DNA from: Marinobacter piscis
Lineage (GTDB): Bacteria; Pseudomonadota; Gammaproteobacteria; Pseudomonadales; Oleiphilaceae
NCBI RefSeq assembly: GCF_007671655.1
Contig: NZ_VCGX01000003.1
Location: 248,001-312,000, forward strand
DNA length: 64,000 nucleotides
Direction: 5' to 3'
Shown: in pieces, positions 1-7,408 of the stretch
How positions within the stretch are numbered: the stretch's first letter is position 1
How the letters are laid out: each line of letters starts with the position of its first letter
Made by a program: the position numbers and the translations under genes
The notes under the pieces: model-generated
Seen by the model: only the letters and a program-made list of their open reading frames with translations
Told to the model about the DNA's origin: nothing
The model's database searches: none

Positions 1-479
1 AGGGGTTTGCCATTGCCATGAAAGGCCTTGATGGCGGCCGGCTGAATATTGCCACTTGTTCTTTAGGTGGAGCGCAGGCTGCGCTGTTGAGAGCCCGTAA
101 CTACATGCACGAACGGGAGCAGTTTGGTAAGCCCCTGGCCGCTTTTCAGGCTTTGCAGTTCAAGCTTGCCGATATGGCCACCAACCTGGTTGCCGCGCGA
201 CAAATGGTGCGCCTGGGGGCGTTCAAGCTGGATAGCGGTGATGCTGAAGCAACGCTGCACTGTGCCATGGCCAAACGTTTCGCGACCGATGTCTGCTTTG
301 ATGTCGTAAACGACGCACTGCAGTTACATGGCGGTTATGGCTATATCCGGGAATACCCTCTGGAGCGTTACCTGCGTGATCTGCGAGTGCATCAGATACT
401 GGAGGGGACCAACGAAATTATGCGTCTGATTGTGGCCAGGCGCCTGCTGGATGATGGTGTGGCCGAGGCCATTCAATAA
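1..479 (+). CDS. Acyl-CoA dehydrogenase, C-terminal part (isobutyryl-CoA dehydrogenase-like)
   Basis: The gene is open at the left edge: the reading frame runs through position 3, before the first internal ATG at 18, so only the C-terminal ~158 residues are present. What is seen is the all-alpha C-terminal domain of an acyl-CoA dehydrogenase: the helix with REQFGKPLAAFQALQFKLAD, then LHGGYGYIREYPLERYLRD and HQILEGTNEIMR. The Glu of the LEGTNE segment lies where medium- and short-chain family members carry their catalytic base. FAD-dependent alpha,beta-oxidation of an acyl-CoA is the family reaction. Placement directly before enoyl-CoA hydratase, 3-hydroxyisobutyryl-CoA hydrolase and mmsB points to isobutyryl-CoA in valine breakdown; substrate is inferred from context only. 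Confidence 0.9.
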   Translation, partial: GFAIAMKGLDGGRLNIATCSLGGAQAALLRARNYMHEREQFGKPLAAFQALQFKLADMATNLVAARQMVRLGAFKLDSGDAEATLHCAMAKRFATDVCFDVVNDALQLHGGYGYIREYPLERYLRDLRVHQILEGTNEIMRLIVARRLLDDGVAEAIQ

Positions 480-505
480 TCCACCAAAATAACAGGAGAA
501 CGATG

Positions 506-1285
506 ATGAGTGATCTGATTCAGCTCGAAAAGCGCGGGCACATCGCAATACTGACAATCAATAATCCGCCGGCCAACACGTGGACTGCGGAGTCTCTGCC
601 TGCCCTCGCAGAAACGATACGTGCACTCAACGAGGACGCAGACATTTTTGCGTTGGTTGTGACCGGGCAGGGCGAGAAATTTTTCTCCGCCGGTGCCGAC
701 CTGAAAACCTTTGCTGACGGTGATAAAGCCCGGGCCAATGAAATGGCGCAGCTTTTTGGTGAAGCATTTTCTGCGCTGACAGCCTTTCGGGGCGTATCCA
801 TTGCGGCCGTGAATGGTTATGCCATGGGCGGCGGCCTTGAGTGCGCGCTTGCATGCGATATTCGTGTGGCTGAAGAGCATGCCCAAATGGCGCTCCCCGA
901 GGCCTCTGTGGGGTTGCTGCCCTGCGCCGGCGGAACCCAGAATCTGCCCTGGGTTGTAGGTGAGGGCTGGGCGAAACGTATGATTCTGTGCGGCGAACGG
1001 GTCAGCGCGGACAAAGCGTTGCAGATTGGCCTGGTGGAAGAAGTTGTTGCCAGTGGCCAGGGACTGGAAAAGGCACTGGAGCTGGCTGAAATGGCGTGTA
1101 AGCAAAGCCCGTCTTCCATTGCCCGCTGCAAGAGCCTGGTGATGAGTGCCCGTGACAGTCGCAGTCACAGTGACGGCTGGCGCATGGAGCGTGAGCTGTT
1201 TGTTGAACTGTTCTCGACCGAAGATCAGAAAGAAGGTGTGAACGCGTTTCTCGATAAGCGCAAGCCGGAATGGAAGAACCGCTGA
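506..1285 (+). CDS. Enoyl-CoA hydratase/isomerase (valine pathway)
   Basis: A 259-residue crotonase-superfamily protein. The oxyanion-hole segments FSAGADLKTF (about residue 65) and MGGGLECALACDIRVA (about 105) are present, followed by ALPEASVGLLPCAGGTQ, which carries a Glu in the usual catalytic region. In the valine pathway this enzyme hydrates methacrylyl-CoA to 3-hydroxyisobutyryl-CoA. There are tandem ATGs at 503 and 506; AGGAG at 494-498 is better spaced (7 nt) for 506. It lies 26 nt after the acyl-CoA dehydrogenase and 31 nt before the hydrolase, so one transcript is likely. The exact substrate comes from neighbours, not from the protein alone. Confidence 0.9.
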   Translation: MSDLIQLEKRGHIAILTINNPPANTWTAESLPALAETIRALNEDADIFALVVTGQGEKFFSAGADLKTFADGDKARANEMAQLFGEAFSALTAFRGVSIAAVNGYAMGGGLECALACDIRVAEEHAQMALPEASVGLLPCAGGTQNLPWVVGEGWAKRMILCGERVSADKALQIGLVEEVVASGQGLEKALELAEMACKQSPSSIARCKSLVMSARDSRSHSDGWRMERELFVELFSTEDQKEGVNAFLDKRKPEWKNR

Positions 1286-1316
1286 AACCCGGCACCTGCT
1301 GCTTTAAGGATTAGAT

Positions 1317-2414
1317 ATGAGTCATCCATCTGAAAAAAGTAACCAGCCGATCGTTTTTGAAGAGTGGGAAACCGCCGATGGTCTCCTGATCGCCGTGGCA
1401 AGACTGAATGCGCCCAAAACACTGAACTCGCTTTCTCTTGAAATGATCCGGCAACTGACCCCCCAACTTGAAAGCTGGGGTGCGAATGACCGTGTGCAAG
1501 CGGTCTGGATTGAAGCCGAAGGTGATAAGGCGTTTTGTGCCGGCGGTGACATAGTCGCGCTATACCGCAGTATGACCGAGCCGGGAAGTGCGGGGCCCAG
1601 CGAAGGGGAAGCTTTTTTTACGGAAGAGTATGAGCTGGACTACCTGATCCATACGTATCCGAAACCGGTCGTTTGCTGGGGGCACGGCATTGTGATGGGG
1701 GGCGGTCTGGGCATCATGGCCGGCGCGTCTCACCGGGTGGTCACGGAAGCCTCCATGCTGGCAATGCCGGAAAGCAGTATCGGGCTATACCCGGACGTCG
1801 CTGCGGGCTGGTTTCTGAACCGTGCACCCGGGCGAACCGGGCTATTCCTGGGTCTGACCGGTGCTCGCCTGAATGCTTCAGACGCTCTGTTCACTGGCCT
1901 GGCGGATCGCTTTATCCGGCAGGACCTTAAGGCATCCGTAGTGACTGCGCTGACCAGTAGCAACTGGCAGGGAGATGATTCTTTTGCTGTGGTCAGCCGT
2001 GCGCTCAGGCAACACGAAAACCAAAGCGCGGATGCATTGCCTGAATCCCCGGTGCGTACACACCTCGATGAAATTAACCGTGTAACCGATGCCGACACTC
2101 TCATGGATATGGTTGCACAGATGCAGGAGTTAGCCGAAGGGGATGGCTGGCTCGCCAAGTCGACCCGGGCACTGAAAGCAGCATCGCCGACATCGTTGGC
2201 TATATGTTGGCAGCATCTGCGCAACTGCCGTCTCGATAGCCTGCGGGAGGTGCTTGATAAAGAGCTGATCCTCTCCAGGAACTGTCTCATTAAAGGTGAG
2301 TTTGCCGAAGGTGTGCGTGCATTGCTGATCGATAAAGACAAACAGCCACGCTGGCGTTATGCCTCGCTTGCCGAAATGGACAGCGAGTGGATTGACAGTT
2401 TTTTCGAGAAATAG
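1317..2414 (+). CDS. 3-hydroxyisobutyryl-CoA hydrolase
   Basis: A 365-residue crotonase-fold protein, longer than a hydratase, as expected for the HIBCH family. Diagnostic segments are FCAGGDIVALYRS (about residue 75), GGGLGIMAGASHRVV (about 127) and MPESSIGLYPDVAAGWFLNR (about 148), in which the Glu and Asp serve thioester hydrolysis in this family. It releases free 3-hydroxyisobutyrate from its CoA ester, the step that removes toxic methacrylyl-CoA products from valine catabolism. The start is supported by AAGGA at 1306-1310, six bases upstream. The next gene, mmsB, uses its product. Confidence 0.93.
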   Translation: MSHPSEKSNQPIVFEEWETADGLLIAVARLNAPKTLNSLSLEMIRQLTPQLESWGANDRVQAVWIEAEGDKAFCAGGDIVALYRSMTEPGSAGPSEGEAFFTEEYELDYLIHTYPKPVVCWGHGIVMGGGLGIMAGASHRVVTEASMLAMPESSIGLYPDVAAGWFLNRAPGRTGLFLGLTGARLNASDALFTGLADRFIRQDLKASVVTALTSSNWQGDDSFAVVSRALRQHENQSADALPESPVRTHLDEINRVTDADTLMDMVAQMQELAEGDGWLAKSTRALKAASPTSLAICWQHLRNCRLDSLREVLDKELILSRNCLIKGEFAEGVRALLIDKDKQPRWRYASLAEMDSEWIDSFFEK

Positions 2415-2421
2415 CCTGACA

Positions 2422-2443
2422 GGCCGCCTGTATCTGGGCGGCC
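2422..2443 (+). other. Intra-operon hairpin between the hydrolase gene and mmsB
   Basis: GGCCGCC (2422-2428) is followed after an 8-nt loop by GGCGGCC (2437-2443). No T-tract follows, so it is not a clear terminator. It may slow or partly stop polymerase, or protect mRNA ends, between the two genes. The function is a guess. Confidence 0.35.
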
Positions 2444-2476
2444 CATTCAACCGAATACAAAAACAAGGGGATGATT

Positions 2477-3364
2477 ATGGCAGCAATTACTTTTATTGGT
2501 CTGGGCAACATGGGTGGCCCAATGGCCAGCAATCTGGTGAAAGCCGGGCACGACGTAACGGTATTTGACCTCTCCGAAGATGCAGTTGCAGCACTGGTCT
2601 CGGAAGGCGCAAAAACTGCAGAAACGGCCCATGAGGCGGCCAAGGGAGCAGAGTGTGTCATCACCATGCTACCGGCAGGCAAACATGTTGAAGCTGTCTA
2701 CCTGGGCGAAGACGGCTTGCTGGCGGCACTACCCAAAGACACCCTGGTTATTGATTCATCCACTGTTTCTCCGGAAACCGCTCGTGGCGTCGCCGAGCAG
2801 GCCGCAGCCAGAGATATCCCGTTTCTTGATGCACCCGTTTCCGGCGGAGTGGCGGGTGCCAAAGCTGGAACACTTACCTTTATCTGCGGCGGAGCAGAGG
2901 ACACGTTCGCACAGGCAAAGCCAATTCTTGAAGCCGTCGGCAAGAACATTTTCCATGCCGGCGATCATGGTGCTGGCCAGGTTGCCAAAATCTGCAACAA
3001 CATGCTGCTGGCGATTCTGATGGCAGGTACAAGTGAGGCGTTGGCGCTGGGTGTAAAGAACGGGCTGGACCCCGCTGTTCTTTCGGAAGTGATGAAACAG
3101 AGCTCCGGCGGCAACTGGGCGCTGAATGTGTATAACCCCTGGCCAGGCGTGATGGAGACGGCGCCGGCATCGCGAGGGTATGAAGGTGGGTTTCTGGTGA
3201 ACCTGATGAACAAGGATCTTGGGCTGGCGTTCGATAATGCGGTGAAAAACCATGCGTCGATCCCCATGGGGGCTCTCGCCCGCAATCTCTTTCAGCTGCA
3301 TGCCGGGCAGGGCAATGGGACACTGGACTTCTCCAGTATCCAGCGTCTTTATAAGCCTGAGTAA
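2477..3364 (+). CDS. mmsB: 3-hydroxyisobutyrate dehydrogenase
   Basis: A 295-residue beta-hydroxyacid dehydrogenase. The N-terminal Rossmann motif FIGLGNMGGPMASNLV binds NAD(P), DAPVSGGVAGAKAGTLTF is the family substrate-binding stretch, and the Lys in GQVAKICNNMLLA is the catalytic lysine. NPWPGVMETAPASRGYEGGF followed by KDLGLA matches the C-terminal helical domain of 3-hydroxyisobutyrate dehydrogenases. It oxidises 3-hydroxyisobutyrate to methylmalonate semialdehyde. AAGGGG at 2465-2470 abuts an ATG at 2471 but is correctly spaced for the ATG at 2477, which is chosen. It is last in the valine operon here; the semialdehyde dehydrogenase mmsA is not in the window. Confidence 0.95.
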   Translation: MAAITFIGLGNMGGPMASNLVKAGHDVTVFDLSEDAVAALVSEGAKTAETAHEAAKGAECVITMLPAGKHVEAVYLGEDGLLAALPKDTLVIDSSTVSPETARGVAEQAAARDIPFLDAPVSGGVAGAKAGTLTFICGGAEDTFAQAKPILEAVGKNIFHAGDHGAGQVAKICNNMLLAILMAGTSEALALGVKNGLDPAVLSEVMKQSSGGNWALNVYNPWPGVMETAPASRGYEGGFLVNLMNKDLGLAFDNAVKNHASIPMGALARNLFQLHAGQGNGTLDFSSIQRLYKPE

Positions 3365-3522
3365 CCTGTTGCCAGAGGCTGTGTGGCACGATACCAACGC
3401 ATCAGCGCAGCGGAGGCGTGTTTTATATAACGGTGAAGGTTGGTAGAGTACTGCCGCAAAACTGATTCAATGGGGCAGCGCTATACAGCTGACTGGCGTA
3501 TACAGGTGGAGTGGGCAGGCAA

Positions 3523-3855
3523 ATGAAAAGCTGGTTGTTTTTAGCAGCCGCCATCATTGCTGAGGTTGTTGCAACCTCAAGCATGAAAGCCAGTGAGGGT
3601 TTTACCCGTTTGTTTCCGAGCCTGGTGGTCGTTATCGGCTATGGCGTTGCTTTTTACCTGCTCTCGTTAACCCTGAAAACCATTCCGGTAGGTATTGCTT
3701 ACGCCATCTGGGCAGGTTCCGGGATTGTTTTGATAGCACTCATTGGCTGGCTGGTATTTGATCAAAAGCTGGATGCGGCAAGTGTGCTGGGAATGGCGCT
3801 TATTGTGACGGGTGTATTCGTCATCAACGTATTTTCAAAAGCCAGCGTGCACTAG
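3523..3855 (+). CDS. Small multidrug resistance (SMR) efflux protein, EmrE/Qac type
   Basis: A 110-residue protein with four hydrophobic segments, the standard SMR size. The conserved Glu of the first helix is seen in [14 protein letters not shown] (about residue 13), and the third helix reads [18 protein letters not shown]. The WAGSG form resembles EmrE/Qac drug exporters rather than the guanidinium-type (SugE/Gdx) members. It would export quaternary cations in exchange for protons as a dimer in the inner membrane. A GTG at 3511 would add four residues; the ATG at 3523 gives the canonical MKSW start. It stands alone, 158 nt after mmsB. Confidence 0.9.
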   Translation: MKSWLFLAAAIIAEVVATSSMKASEGFTRLFPSLVVVIGYGVAFYLLSLTLKTIPVGIAYAIWAGSGIVLIALIGWLVFDQKLDAASVLGMALIVTGVFVINVFSKASVH

Positions 3856-3922
3856 GCCAAGCCTGCAATCGGCCGTATAATAAGTTCGGTATACATTTTT
3901 GAATGAAATAGGGTAAACCAGC

Positions 3923-4909
3923 ATGGCAGATCAGATACGAGTAGCGATTGCCGGATATGGCAATCTTGGGCGAGGAGTCGAGTCGGCGGTGGCGCAGAAC
4001 CCCGACATGCAGTTGGTCGGTGTATTCAGCCGTCGTGACCCGGCAAGCGTAACTCTGCTTGACAGTAATGTGCCCGTGTATCCCATGGCGGATATAGAGC
4101 AGTATCAGAACGAAGTCGATGTCATGATTCTGTGTGGAGGCTCCAAAACAGATCTGCCTGAGCAAGGTCCTTACCTGGCACAGTTTTTTAATACGGTGGA
4201 CAGCTTTGATACCCACGCCAAGGTGAACGAGCACCACGCGGCACTGGATGAGCCAGCACGGAAATCCGGAAAGGTTGCCTTATTGTCCGTTGGTTGGGAT
4301 CCGGGCATGTTTTCATTGAACCGTATGTTCGGTGAAACCATTTTGCCGGAAGGTGAAACCTATACTTTCTGGGGCAAGGGTTTGAGCCAGGGCCACTCTG
4401 ACGCGGTGCGCCGAGTGTCCGGTGTGAAGAAGGGTGTCCAGTATACATTGCCGTCCGAAGAGGCGATTGCTCGCGTTCGTAATGGTGAACAGCCGGAGTT
4501 GTCTACCCGTGAAAAACACGTGCGTGAATGCTTTGTGGTTCTGGAAGACGGGGCAGACGAAGAAGCAGTGCGTAACGCCATCGTTACCATGCCCGACTAT
4601 TTTGAGCCCTTCGATACAACGGTTAACTTTATCGATGAAGCAACCTTTGCGGCTGAGCACAGTGCCATGCCACACGGCGGTTTTGTGATTCGCAGCGGCG
4701 AGACGGGTACCCAGAGCAAACAAACCATGGAGTACTCACTTGCCCTTGGCAGTAACCCGGAGTTTACCGCCAGTGTGCTGGTGGCCTATGCCCGGGCAGT
4801 TCATAAAATGGCCAGCTCGGGTGACGTAGGTGCTAAAACAGTGTTTGATGTGCCTCCGGGACTGTTGTCGCCCAAGAGCCCTGCACAATTGCGCAAGGAC
4901 CTCCTGTAA
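3923..4909 (+). CDS. ddh: meso-diaminopimelate D-dehydrogenase
   Basis: A 328-residue protein with N-terminal dinucleotide motif AIAGYGNLGRGVE and family-typical blocks: VFSRRDP, ILCGGSKTDLPEQGP, NTVDSFDTHAKV, SVGWDPGMFSLNRM and FWGKGLSQGHSDAVRR. Together these match NADP-dependent meso-diaminopimelate dehydrogenase along the full length. The enzyme reversibly interconverts meso-DAP and L-2-amino-6-oxopimelate plus ammonia, offering a one-step lysine/peptidoglycan precursor route. It sits alone between the SMR gene and a hairpin terminator. The family is patchily distributed in gammaproteobacteria, where the succinylase route is usual, so transfer is possible. A role toward other D-amino acids cannot be excluded. 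Confidence 0.9.
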   Translation: MADQIRVAIAGYGNLGRGVESAVAQNPDMQLVGVFSRRDPASVTLLDSNVPVYPMADIEQYQNEVDVMILCGGSKTDLPEQGPYLAQFFNTVDSFDTHAKVNEHHAALDEPARKSGKVALLSVGWDPGMFSLNRMFGETILPEGETYTFWGKGLSQGHSDAVRRVSGVKKGVQYTLPSEEAIARVRNGEQPELSTREKHVRECFVVLEDGADEEAVRNAIVTMPDYFEPFDTTVNFIDEATFAAEHSAMPHGGFVIRSGETGTQSKQTMEYSLALGSNPEFTASVLVAYARAVHKMASSGDVGAKTVFDVPPGLLSPKSPAQLRKDLL

Positions 4910-4942
4910 GGCCCGTCCCGGGGCAACTTGGAAGTTAAGTGA

Positions 4943-4964
4943 GGCCCCTCATTGCTGAGGGGCC
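4943..4964. terminator. Bidirectional hairpin between ddh and the hemerythrin gene
   Basis: A 9-bp perfect stem, GGCCCCTCA/TGAGGGGCC, with loop TTGC, lies between two convergent genes (stops at 4909 and 4976). No long T-tract follows, but its position and strength fit a shared terminator. Confidence 0.65.
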
Positions 4965-4975
4965 CCTTGGACTGG

Positions 4976-5416
4976 TCACTCGTTACGGCGCTTTCGCATT
5001 TCCTGGCGGTACTGACCGGCCAGATCGCTTTTTTGTTTATCCGTGAGTACTTTGCCGGCCATCTGGAAAACTTCCTGTTCTTCTTCATCCAGGTGGTGGG
5101 TCACAAGGTGTTGAAGCTCTTTTAAACTCTTGAGCCACTCGGGGCTTGAGTAGTCGGTTTCTTCAAGTTTTTCCAGACATTCATCAATATCGTGGTGCTC
5201 GGCCACACTGTGGCGCGCCTTATCCTGAGTCTGCTCATGTTGCATCAAGTGAGCATAAAAGCACTGCTCTTCCGCAGCGGCATGCCCGGTCAGCTCGGTT
5301 TTCAGAGCTTTGAAGCCCTGGCGGCGGGATTCTTCATCGCCGGTCGTCTCTGCCAACAACTCCAGAAGCTTTCGTTGTATATCGTGATCTTCCCTCAACG
5401 CTTCGAATACGTTCAT
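4976..5416 (-). CDS. Hemerythrin HHE cation-binding domain protein
   Basis: A 146-residue soluble all-helical protein. Iron-ligand candidates lie in the HHE pattern: REDHDIQ (about residue 8), HAAAEEQCFYAHLM (about 49), AEHHDIDE (about 72) and LVTHHLDEEEQEVF (about 107). Such domains bind a di-iron centre and are linked to oxygen, NO or oxidative-stress responses; the specific role is unknown. The frame is open upstream of 5416, but the chosen ATG follows GAGAGGGG at good spacing and starts exactly at the conserved domain. It is a single gene, convergent with ddh. Confidence 0.88.
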   Translation of the reverse strand: MNVFEALREDHDIQRKLLELLAETTGDEESRRQGFKALKTELTGHAAAEEQCFYAHLMQHEQTQDKARHSVAEHHDIDECLEKLEETDYSSPEWLKSLKELQHLVTHHLDEEEQEVFQMAGKVLTDKQKSDLAGQYRQEMRKRRNE

Positions 5417-5513
5417 TGCTATCCCCTCTCGGTAAAGACACCGTAAAGTGTAGGATATTTTCGGGGTGGTGGAGGCGACTTTCATCAAGCCGCTAATCTG
5501 TATCTGGTGACTG

Positions 5514-6308
5514 CTACAGAGGTGCCTGAAAGGTCTGTTGGCGCCGGTACTGCTCCGGGGTACAACCGGCCTGGCGTTGAAACATGGTAATAAAGGCAGA
5601 GCCGCTGCTGTAACCCATGTCAAATGCCAGCTCTTTGACAGACCGCCCCTGTTCAAGGGCCTCGATAGCGGCAAGAAAGCGTAAGCGCTGACGCCATTCC
5701 CCGAAGCTCATCCCCAGTTCCTGCATAAAATGCCGCGCCAAAGTGCGTTCGCTTACAAACACCTGCTGCGCCCAGCTTGCCAGAGGACGGTTGTCTCCGG
5801 GGTTATGGCGCAGCTCTTCCAATATCTGGTTCACCTTTGGGCTGGAGCCATAAGGCAGATAATCGGCCTCCCTGGGGGCCAGGTACAGTTGATCCAGCAA
5901 CACCTGTGCAAGATTGAGGTCGGTTTTACTCACCGGGGTGGTAACGTCGCGCTCGGCAAAGTCATTCAGAATGGCTTTAAGAACATGGCTCATAGACACA
6001 GCACAGGGACGGTCCGGCAGGGACTGGCAATGCTCAAGGCCAATATAGACAGATCGATAGACGACGGATTCGCGGTTGTAGCAACTGTGCAGTGCGTTGG
6101 GTGGAATCCATACCGCGTAATTGGGTGGTGATATGAATGGCCGTCCGTCAATTTCCAGCTGCATCACGCCACGAGCCGTAAAGTTCAGTTGCCCCCATTG
6201 GTGGCGGTGGGGGATTGCATGCGTATCGGCGCCGAACTCGTCATAACGAAAATACACCGGACCGGGTAATTCGCGGAGGGTGGGGATCTCGATATAGTTT
6301 CTGTTCAC
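5514..6308 (-). CDS. AraC family transcriptional regulator (cupin plus HTH)
   Basis: A 264-residue regulator. The N-terminal half has a cupin-like segment (HRHQWGQLNF, about residue 34) that would bind the effector. The C-terminal half holds the two AraC helix-turn-helix units, around PLASWAQQVFVSERTLARHF (about 176) and SVKELAFDMGYSSGSAFITM (about 223). It is transcribed divergently from the EamA exporter, with a 106-bp shared promoter region, a common arrangement in which the regulator controls the exporter. The ligand is unknown. Confidence 0.9.
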   Translation of the reverse strand: MNRNYIEIPTLRELPGPVYFRYDEFGADTHAIPHRHQWGQLNFTARGVMQLEIDGRPFISPPNYAVWIPPNALHSCYNRESVVYRSVYIGLEHCQSLPDRPCAVSMSHVLKAILNDFAERDVTTPVSKTDLNLAQVLLDQLYLAPREADYLPYGSSPKVNQILEELRHNPGDNRPLASWAQQVFVSERTLARHFMQELGMSFGEWRQRLRFLAAIEALEQGRSVKELAFDMGYSSGSAFITMFQRQAGCTPEQYRRQQTFQAPL

Positions 6309-6414
6309 CTTGTCTTAAACCATCGCCATGTTGTCTGGTAATCAGTATAGCCTTTGATAAGGACAGGAGGATAATAGCGACTCAGTTTTTTAACGTTTAC
6401 CGGGGTTTGTAACT

Positions 6415-7311
6415 ATGTACTATGCGTTTCCGCTGCTCGCCGTTATATTCTGGGCGGGCAATACTGTCGTTAATAAGCTGACAGTGGGCGTTATATACCC
6501 GGCAGAAATAGGTTTTTATCGGTGGCTGTTTGCAGCTGTACTGCTTACTCCGGTGTTACTGAGGCCGACATTACGGTCGTGGCCTGTTATCAAGGCAAAT
6601 GCAGGCAAGATTTTTGTGCTGGGCGTTCTGGGGATGGCGATCTACCAGAGCCTTGCGTATTTTGCGGCCCCGAAAACCACAGCCACCAATATGGGTATTG
6701 TACTTGCACTGATGCCTGTTATGTCGCTTGTGCTGGCGATCGCAGCGCTTGGCCACCGACTGACTGTGGGGGCTGTCGTGGGTTCGATCGTATCCTTTCT
6801 GGGTGTCTTGATAGTTATTACTTCCGGAAACCTGACCTCACTGACTCAACAGGGCATTAATGGCGGCGATGCCATGATGCTGGTAGCCGTAGCGGCCTAC
6901 GCGATTTACAGCACACTACTGAAAAAATGGCAGATTCCATTGCCCGCCATGGAGTTACTGTATGTGCAGGTATTGGTTGCTGTTGTGGTGCTGTTTCCTT
7001 TATTTGCAGTGTCACCGCAAGCAGGTCTGAATAGTGATAACCTGCCGCTTGTGTTGTTTGCCTGTGGCTTCGCTTCAATTGGCGCCCCGCTGGCCTGGAT
7101 GACGGGCATCAAACATCTGGGGCCCAGTCGCACCAGTGTTTTCTTTAACCTTGTGCCTATTCTTACCGCGGTTATCGCCTCTGTAATGCTGAGCGAAGCG
7201 CTTGGGCTGTATCACCTTGTTGGCGGTGGGCTGACGTTACTTGGCGTGCTTATGTCGGAATGGTGGACACGGCCTTTTCGGACAAAGACAAGAGCACAAG
7301 TGTCGTCCTGA
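6415..7311 (+). CDS. EamA/DMT family transporter
   Basis: A 298-residue inner-membrane protein with about ten hydrophobic segments in two EamA repeats. The first repeat begins FPLLAVIFWAGNTVVNKL, the second MMLVAVAAYAIYSTLLKK. The family exports amino acids and other small metabolites; the substrate cannot be told from sequence. The AraC gene on the other strand is the probable regulator. GGGG about 10 nt upstream is the only ribosome site seen. Confidence 0.88.
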   Translation: MYYAFPLLAVIFWAGNTVVNKLTVGVIYPAEIGFYRWLFAAVLLTPVLLRPTLRSWPVIKANAGKIFVLGVLGMAIYQSLAYFAAPKTTATNMGIVLALMPVMSLVLAIAALGHRLTVGAVVGSIVSFLGVLIVITSGNLTSLTQQGINGGDAMMLVAVAAYAIYSTLLKKWQIPLPAMELLYVQVLVAVVVLFPLFAVSPQAGLNSDNLPLVLFACGFASIGAPLAWMTGIKHLGPSRTSVFFNLVPILTAVIASVMLSEALGLYHLVGGGLTLLGVLMSEWWTRPFRTKTRAQVSS

Positions 7312-7408
7312 TGCTCATTTACGGCAGGTCGGGTTTGATTAACAGGCATTTTTCCGACAGAATCCTCGCCCGGACTCATACAGAACCATACCTTCAAGGA
7401 CTGAAGAT

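Noticed and set aside
3365..3522. Possible guanidine riboswitch before the SMR gene
   Set aside because: The protein is of EmrE/Qac rather than guanidinium type and I could not find paired hairpins with ACGR loops or another known guanidine fold.
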